The notes under the pieces: generated by a model
The model's database searches: none
What the model saw: the letters and a program-made list of their open reading frames with translations, nothing else
What the model was told of the DNA's origin: nothing
In this document: positions 58,691 through 64,000 of the stretch, one piece after another
How the letters are laid out: each line of letters begins with the position of its first letter
Numbering within the stretch: the stretch's first letter is position 1
Assembly: GCF_035582795.1 (NCBI RefSeq)
Contig: NC_134370.1
Span: 31,359,501-31,423,500 of the forward strand
DNA: 64,000 nt
Origin: Mycteria americana
Lineage: Eukaryota; Chordata; Aves; Ciconiiformes; Ciconiidae
Direction of reading: 5' to 3'
Translations under genes and position numbers: made by a program

Positions 58691-58970
58691 CCCATTACAG
58701 CATTAAGCTAAATTAATGCAGGTACATCACAAAGCAAAACAGTAGAGGAAACTGTGTGCATTCTCTGACATGTATGTGCAAAGGTGGTTCCATATTGGAA
58801 AGGCCGTGCATTGGCTACAAGCAATGAAGTACTGAAAGAAAGCCCTCCAGATAACCGTCCAAACCATCACGAGCTGCTTGTCAAACAAGCTGCCTTAAAC
58901 CTACGTTGATTGTCATCAGTCTCATTATATATGTCACTGCAAATAAACTATGTGCTGGAAAGCATTTTTT
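58691..58970 (+). other. RGR: RGR 3' UTR with poly(A) signal
   Basis: The first AATAAA after the stop lies at 58942-58947 and is followed within 25 bases by a T-rich stretch. A 3' UTR of about 270-280 nt is inferred. Confidence 0.65.
58942..58947 (+). terminator. RGR poly(A) signal
   Basis: Canonical AATAAA about 250 bases after the RGR stop codon, with a T-run downstream at about 58,965. Confidence 0.65.
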
Positions 58971-60190
58971 TTCCCTCATACGCTAACATAAAAGCTCAGC
59001 AAATTAACTGAAGCAGGGTATTTGTTTATCCAGTGAGGCCTCCTCAAATCAGTCTGTGCAGTTTGTCCATATGGTAATGTCTGGATTACTAAAAGATTAA
59101 AGGAGTATCCAGTATTACACCACATGTCTGTATAAATAGCTTGTTCATCTGAACAACACATTTTCAATGCACCCAAAATGGGAGTTCCCAAATTTCCATG
59201 ATGAATCTGCCATCCTAATTCCATATAAACATTTTAGTGGGCATTTTACCCCAATAAGGAATATTAGCTTGGCTCCTATTCAAATGAATTAGTGTGTGAC
59301 ATTCAGCTTTGAGACACTCTAAACTGCATCAGATTTTGCAGCTGCTGCTTACCAGGACAATCAACAAGCTCACAGTCCATCATAAAAACATTCATCTTTT
59401 TATCGAACACTGAGCAAAAACTAAAGGGAGGTATGGGTCAGATTCTGTTCTAAAAATGTCATAAGAATAAAAATTAACTTCACATCTGCCATTAAATTCC
59501 CCTATGTTCTACGTGAGTGAGAACAATCACTGAACTGGTTGTGACTAAAGAGTCTGAGCAGTTAAAAAGCCACTTATTTTATAATTAACAGAATTCATAT
59601 ATATATTTTAAACTATTAGAAATGTCCATTTTAAACATTTGTATTTGCTCATGTTGCTCATGTTGCCTACTGAATGAAAAACTGTCAGTTGATGTTGCCT
59701 GTTACTACAAGATATGTCACAGAATGACCCATTTGCAAAAAAATATGTGCGTGACACAGAATATGAGAGATTGTGCGTACAAAAAGCCAAACCTAATTGA
59801 TTCTTACAGGGATCATATGGTTCATTTCCAAGCATTGACAGTGAAAGAGCTTTTGAAGCTAACCAAAGAAAAAGCTGATCTGTCCTATGATGCTTTCCAA
59901 CATATTAGAAGGGAAAACGGTTGTGTATGGCTTACAAAAGAGTAGATGGTGCAATCCTGGAAGCTAAACAATCAGTGGGTAGAAGGGACGTTCCCCTCAT
60001 GGCTAGAGGTAGGAAATAAATGTCATTTGATTGCAAGTTAACCAGCAAGATCCCATTCGGAGGTGTGCTTTGGGACTTGTGAGGCTCAATCTAGTCACAA
60101 ACTACCTGACAGAGCAGTGAATAACGCCATGACAAAATTATTCAGAATAATCACATCTAAAGTTGACAGCTAAGACTTACATCTTAGGTA
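58971..60190. other. Gene-free flank beyond RGR
   Basis: AT-rich DNA. A 107-codon frame at 59622-59945 has no recognisable motif. Nothing else is supported. Confidence 0.5.
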
Positions 60191-60194
60191 CACA

Positions 60195-60590
60195 TAATAT
60201 TAAGTCAGCAGATGACAAAATGTTTGCACTGATAAGTGCAAAATAATGTGTATGGGCACAAGGTTACCTTTAAGTATGTATCTACAGTGACAGGCTCTGA
60301 ATCTGTAATTCTCTCTTTCTCAGGAAAGAGACCTGGGCAGGTATTGAAATAATCAGTTCACCTGTCAGCAGGGTCATACTGACAAATCCCAGCAGAACGC
60401 TAAAAAACACTAAAAAAGGAATAGGAAACAAAAGAGGACACATGGTCACACCACTTGAAAGCCACTGTGCTCAGATTTACTGAATAGGGTGCATAGTTTG
60501 GGTCATTCCAACTCACAGAGGATATAGATAAGCTAGAAAAGGGCCACGGGGATGATCAAACACAAGGAGAAGCTTGAACACGGCAGGGAT
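60195..60590 (+). mobile_element. Probable old CR1-like LINE fragment
   Basis: The sequence follows the pre-3' coding part of CR1-type elements in order: GCAGATGACAAAATG, then ATAAGTGCAAAATAATG, then GGAAAGAGACCTGGG, then GAAAAGGGCCACGGGGATGA, with large divergence throughout. It has no coding capacity. The match is from memory of the family and the borders are approximate. Confidence 0.5.
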
Positions 60591-62594
60591 GAAAAGAAGG
60601 AGAGTGCTGGCTCAGAAGAGGTAGCTGGCGAGGAGACCAGAGACAGCCTTATTGAACCAGGGGTTCAGGGGAGGTAAAGATGGAATGATGGTTTGCTGCT
60701 TCCAACAGCACAAGAACGATGGGACACACAGTAAAATTAAATTGAGCTGTGTATTTTCTGAAGTTCGTGGTTTGAGGAGTGTTCTTCGTGTTTGCCTACT
60801 GAAACACATTACGGCTTACATAACAATACTGTAATAACGTAATAAATAACAGCTTAAGACATTTGGTTAGGATCCGAGTCCCCTTTGGCTTAAAGGGAAC
60901 GTACCTCAGTTAGGAACTTGCCTCAGGCTTTGGCTCTTAGTGCATTTTCAGTTTGATTTTTTACTTTCTCTTACTGTAAGCCTTTTATCGCAGGAGCAGA
61001 GAGCAGCAGAGCTGTTTCTTCATTCTGTTGGACAGCTACAAATTTTAGTGTGTCTCTGTTTAGGTTTGTGTATTCTTTTTCATATTTGATTACTGAAAGC
61101 TAGTGATGGGTAAAGCTGAGTATTATTACTTAGTGAGCATAAAGTTGCTTAGTGGTATTCAGACCTCGAGAGGAATAGGGCCTCTGTCCTGAGCAGCAAC
61201 CAAAGCTGTCCTCTACAGCCACACTGAAGAAATGCAAAGGATCAAAGTCACTGAAATCTTTCAGACCTACGGATGGTGCAAAACTTACAGACGTGCTTTG
61301 AAGAACAGGGGACATGTTCATACAGCCCAGTGTAGTTCTGTAAATGGAGACCACAGTGGAGGCAGTACCGTGCATTACCGTGACATGAGAACAGGCTGTC
61401 CCACCCAAGAGGGGCCTCCTATAGCTCTCTGGAGCGAGACCTCACTTCAGATGGTTCCCTGTGCCGCAGCGTATTGCACTGAGTAGCTTTGTGCTCCGGT
61501 TGCTCCCACCTGGTTTCACTCTGCACCTCCAAACCTAAGGATGTACATAAAACCTGAATCATTTCTCCTGTCATTCACCTCCACCCTAAATACCTTAAAC
61601 GAATGGTTCTCAACCAATCAGGCCCATAGCTGTCCCAGCCTAGGGGTTCCTTCATACAAGAAGATACAAAGGCTCTTGACGGAGTGAAGAGAGGCAAATG
61701 AAGCATTTGAACAAACTGAGTGGACTTAAACACCTCCTCAGTTCTGGTTCATCATGCTTCGGCTGCTGACTGCCTACCAAAGAGTGGAGGAAATGAGGTT
61801 GCTCGTGGCTCATTTATTGGATCATGGATAATCTCACCCTCTCTGCAAAAAGAATCGAAACAAACAAACAAGAGACAGAAATGAACATAAAAGTTTCCAG
61901 GAACTGGTCACCAAGGCAAAAATCCTCTTCTAGCTATAACTAGTTCTCACCACTAATTTATCCACAGTTAAAAGAACTGGCTGATGACCACTGACAAGCA
62001 CAAACAAGTGTGCTCTGTTTCTTTCAGAAAAATGTCTGAAAGCCAACTGCAGCGCATCAAGAAGCCCAACACATGCTTCCAGTTAATTACGCAGTTTATC
62101 CTTAGCACAGTCAACCTTCACCACAGCAGCGCTGGCCCAGTGCCCTCTGGCACTGCTGGTTGTCCAGATCTTGCCAATTAATATCTGCTACCATCCTGAT
62201 AAAGCCTGTCACAACAAGGTCCCATATCTCGAGTAGGTTATGCTGAAGCATGCAAAATCCCATCATGTTTTCACACTCCGGAGAATCCCAGATGGCTAGA
62301 AACAGGATTTATATTAGCCTTACCAAAGTACAGCCCAGGGGGTTATACAGGGGCTGCAAAACACTCCCGTACAGAGAGTATCCCACCTACTATCCAAAAA
62401 AAACCCCAAAAGAACAAAAAATGTGTAACCCTTGGATGCATTCAGCAACTCAGCTTAAGCCGGAGCAGCCAATCTGAAGATCAGTGATTAATACCTGTCC
62501 TGTCACTAAAGATGAGAGTGACTACAACCTCCCCACTTTTAAAAATAATTAGATGGCACTTCAGGCTCCTTCAGGCTAGCTCTTGCAGCCCTTT
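60591..62594. other. Gene-free stretch
   Basis: No exon, RNA gene or clear repeat was recognised. Confidence 0.5.
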
Positions 62595-63079
62595 GTCGGG
62601 GAGGGTTTGGACAATTGTTCCCAGTCTTTTGTCATACCACTTCGAATTGCATTACTGTAAAACAGTGAAGTGGGTTGGTTTTGTCACCACAGGGAAAAAA
62701 GAATTGCCAGATTCCTAAATATGGACCCAAGTGCTAATGATTGGTTTGGTTCCACAAGTTGGGATACTGAGACTAAAAGTGTAATGTAAGATCCTTATGA
62801 TGACGGCACGTGTTAGTGACAAGTACTTATCCTTCCTGTCATGTCTCACTTAAACTTCATGTGCTCCATACACTTTCTGATATTTTTCCCAGCATTTCTT
62901 GTACATCTGATCAGGACATTACAAACCGATTTAGGAAGAGGGTCAGGGGAAGAATTTGCACTGTTCCCAGTCTATCATCATACTACTTTGAATTGCGTTA
63001 CTGTAAAACAGTGAAGTGAGCTGGTTTTGTCACCAAGTGTTAGTGACAAGTACTTATCCTTCCTGTCATGTCTCACTTA
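62595..63079. repeat. Imperfect direct duplication, two units
   Basis: Unit A (62595-62852) and unit B (62943-63079) share TGTTCCCAGTC..., ACTGTAAAACAGTGAAGTG and GGTTTTGTCACCA at high identity. They then share 43 identical bases starting GTGTTAGTGACAAGTAC (62810-62852 and 63037-63079). Unit B lacks about 120 bases that separate these two blocks in unit A. The core ACTGT-AAA-ACAGT is a small inverted repeat. I do not recognise the family. Confidence 0.85.
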
Positions 63080-64000
63080 CATTTCTGTTCATGTTTCACC
63101 TGTGAGGATGGCGAAGTGAAGGCTCACACCTCAGCCTATAATATTGAGAGTTTGCATTTTGGAGTTAAAATGCAAAAATATTCGGTACCATCTGCTTTGT
63201 ATACATACTCGCACTTAGAGATTATTCATCGGAGGATTACAATCAATGGTCTATGAGCTACCCTACACAGGCTAACACCGTAAATACTCAGAAAGTGCTT
63301 TGTTATGAAAACAGGCATTCCACTTCGTGCAGAGAAAAAGGGAGGATGGACCTGTTGCCTTAAGATTATGTAAAATAGTAAGAATTTTTAAATGGTGAAC
63401 AGTCATGCTCACACATCTATTTTAGGTGCTGTTTGGAAATTTGCTAATGTAAGGTAATCTCTTGTGTATCATTAAAAGACAAAAGGATCCAATAACAACA
63501 GCAACAGAAAGCACAAAAATTCTAAGAAGATCTCAATAAGATGCAAGTCTGAATGATTATGAATATAATAAAAATTGTACATGCAAGACTTAAGAATTAT
63601 TTTATTAACACTTTAAGACCCTGGGATTTCCACAGGCAGGATTTTTTCCTGTGTGAGCCACATATGAAATTTTCAAATCAGGTTTTGTTCAGAACGCAAC
63701 ATCACATCATAGAACTGTCAGAAGAAGAGAGCTGGGGCTGAGTAAAGGCGCTGTGCTGGGCTACAGCTGTGCCCCATTTCAGAAGAAGCAGGAGACAAGC
63801 CCAGGGCTCAGTCTCGCGCACTGGTTAGAGACAACTCCCCTGAAAAAGACGAGGCAAAGGCAGCTGAAGCGAGCTGCTACCTCCTCCGAGACCCTGGCCC
63901 ACAGAAATTGTCAATACAACTAAGAATTTACACCCAAATGTTGATTTCATGTTGAGAAGTATTTCAGATGAAGATTCAATTACCTGCTTTAAAGGAATCT
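63080..64000. other. Gene-free right edge
   Basis: AT-rich DNA with a GC-richer last 250 bases. No exon, RNA gene or repeat was recognised. Confidence 0.5.

Noticed and set aside
1-64000. CRISPR arrays, operons, retroviral or other capsid-bearing elements
   Set aside because: No regularly spaced repeats, no bacterial gene layout, and no gag, pol, env or capsid-like frame was recognised on either strand.

Overview
This window is vertebrate nuclear DNA, most likely from a bird or another sauropsid. Coding exons are short and separated by long AT-rich introns with GT..AG borders. The RGR protein is close to the avian form as I remember it, interspersed repeats are sparse, and at least one repeat is a CR1-type LINE 3' end. 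No bacterial, plasmid or phage architecture is present, and I saw no retroviral gag, pol or env reading frame.

Three complete genes can be assembled exon by exon, and all belong to retinal biology. LRIT2 (minus strand, 3436-7084, 3 coding exons, 566 aa) and LRIT1 (minus strand, 15498-26005, 4 coding exons, 626 aa) are tandem paralogues. Both encode type I membrane proteins with a signal peptide, an LRR block, an LRRCT cap, an Ig domain, an FN3 domain, one membrane segment and a cytoplasmic tail. RGR (plus strand, 41092-58690, 7 coding exons, 295 aa) encodes the retinal G-protein-coupled receptor opsin. LRIT1 and RGR are transcribed away from each other from a 15 kb spacer. The order LRIT2-LRIT1-RGR is the same as in mammals, where CDHR1 lies beyond LRIT2. 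A possible terminal exon and two poly(A) signals at the left edge would fit the 3' end of a CDHR1-like plus-strand gene, but I could not confirm this.

Layout: 1-840 possible 3' end of an unseen plus-strand gene; 840-3435 convergent spacer and probable LRIT2 3' UTR; 3436-7084 LRIT2; 7085-14893 gene-free; 14894-26005 LRIT1 with its probable 3' UTR; 26006-41091 spacer with a GC-rich patch near 37.1-37.7 kb; 41092-58950 RGR with its 3' UTR; 58950-64000 gene-free, holding a probable old CR1-like fragment and an imperfect local duplication.

The genes act in one tissue. LRIT1 and LRIT2 are retina-enriched surface proteins, and LRIT1 is known at photoreceptor synapses. RGR acts in retinal pigment epithelium and Mueller glia in retinoid photoisomerisation. 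The most notable unexplained structure is a decayed second copy of RGR exon 1 in RGR intron 1, with its start codon lost and its splice donor kept. Next are an interleaved pair of inverted repeats in RGR intron 3, a tRNA-promoter-like element in LRIT1 intron 2, and a duplicated element near 62.6-63.1 kb. I found no clearly new biological system.
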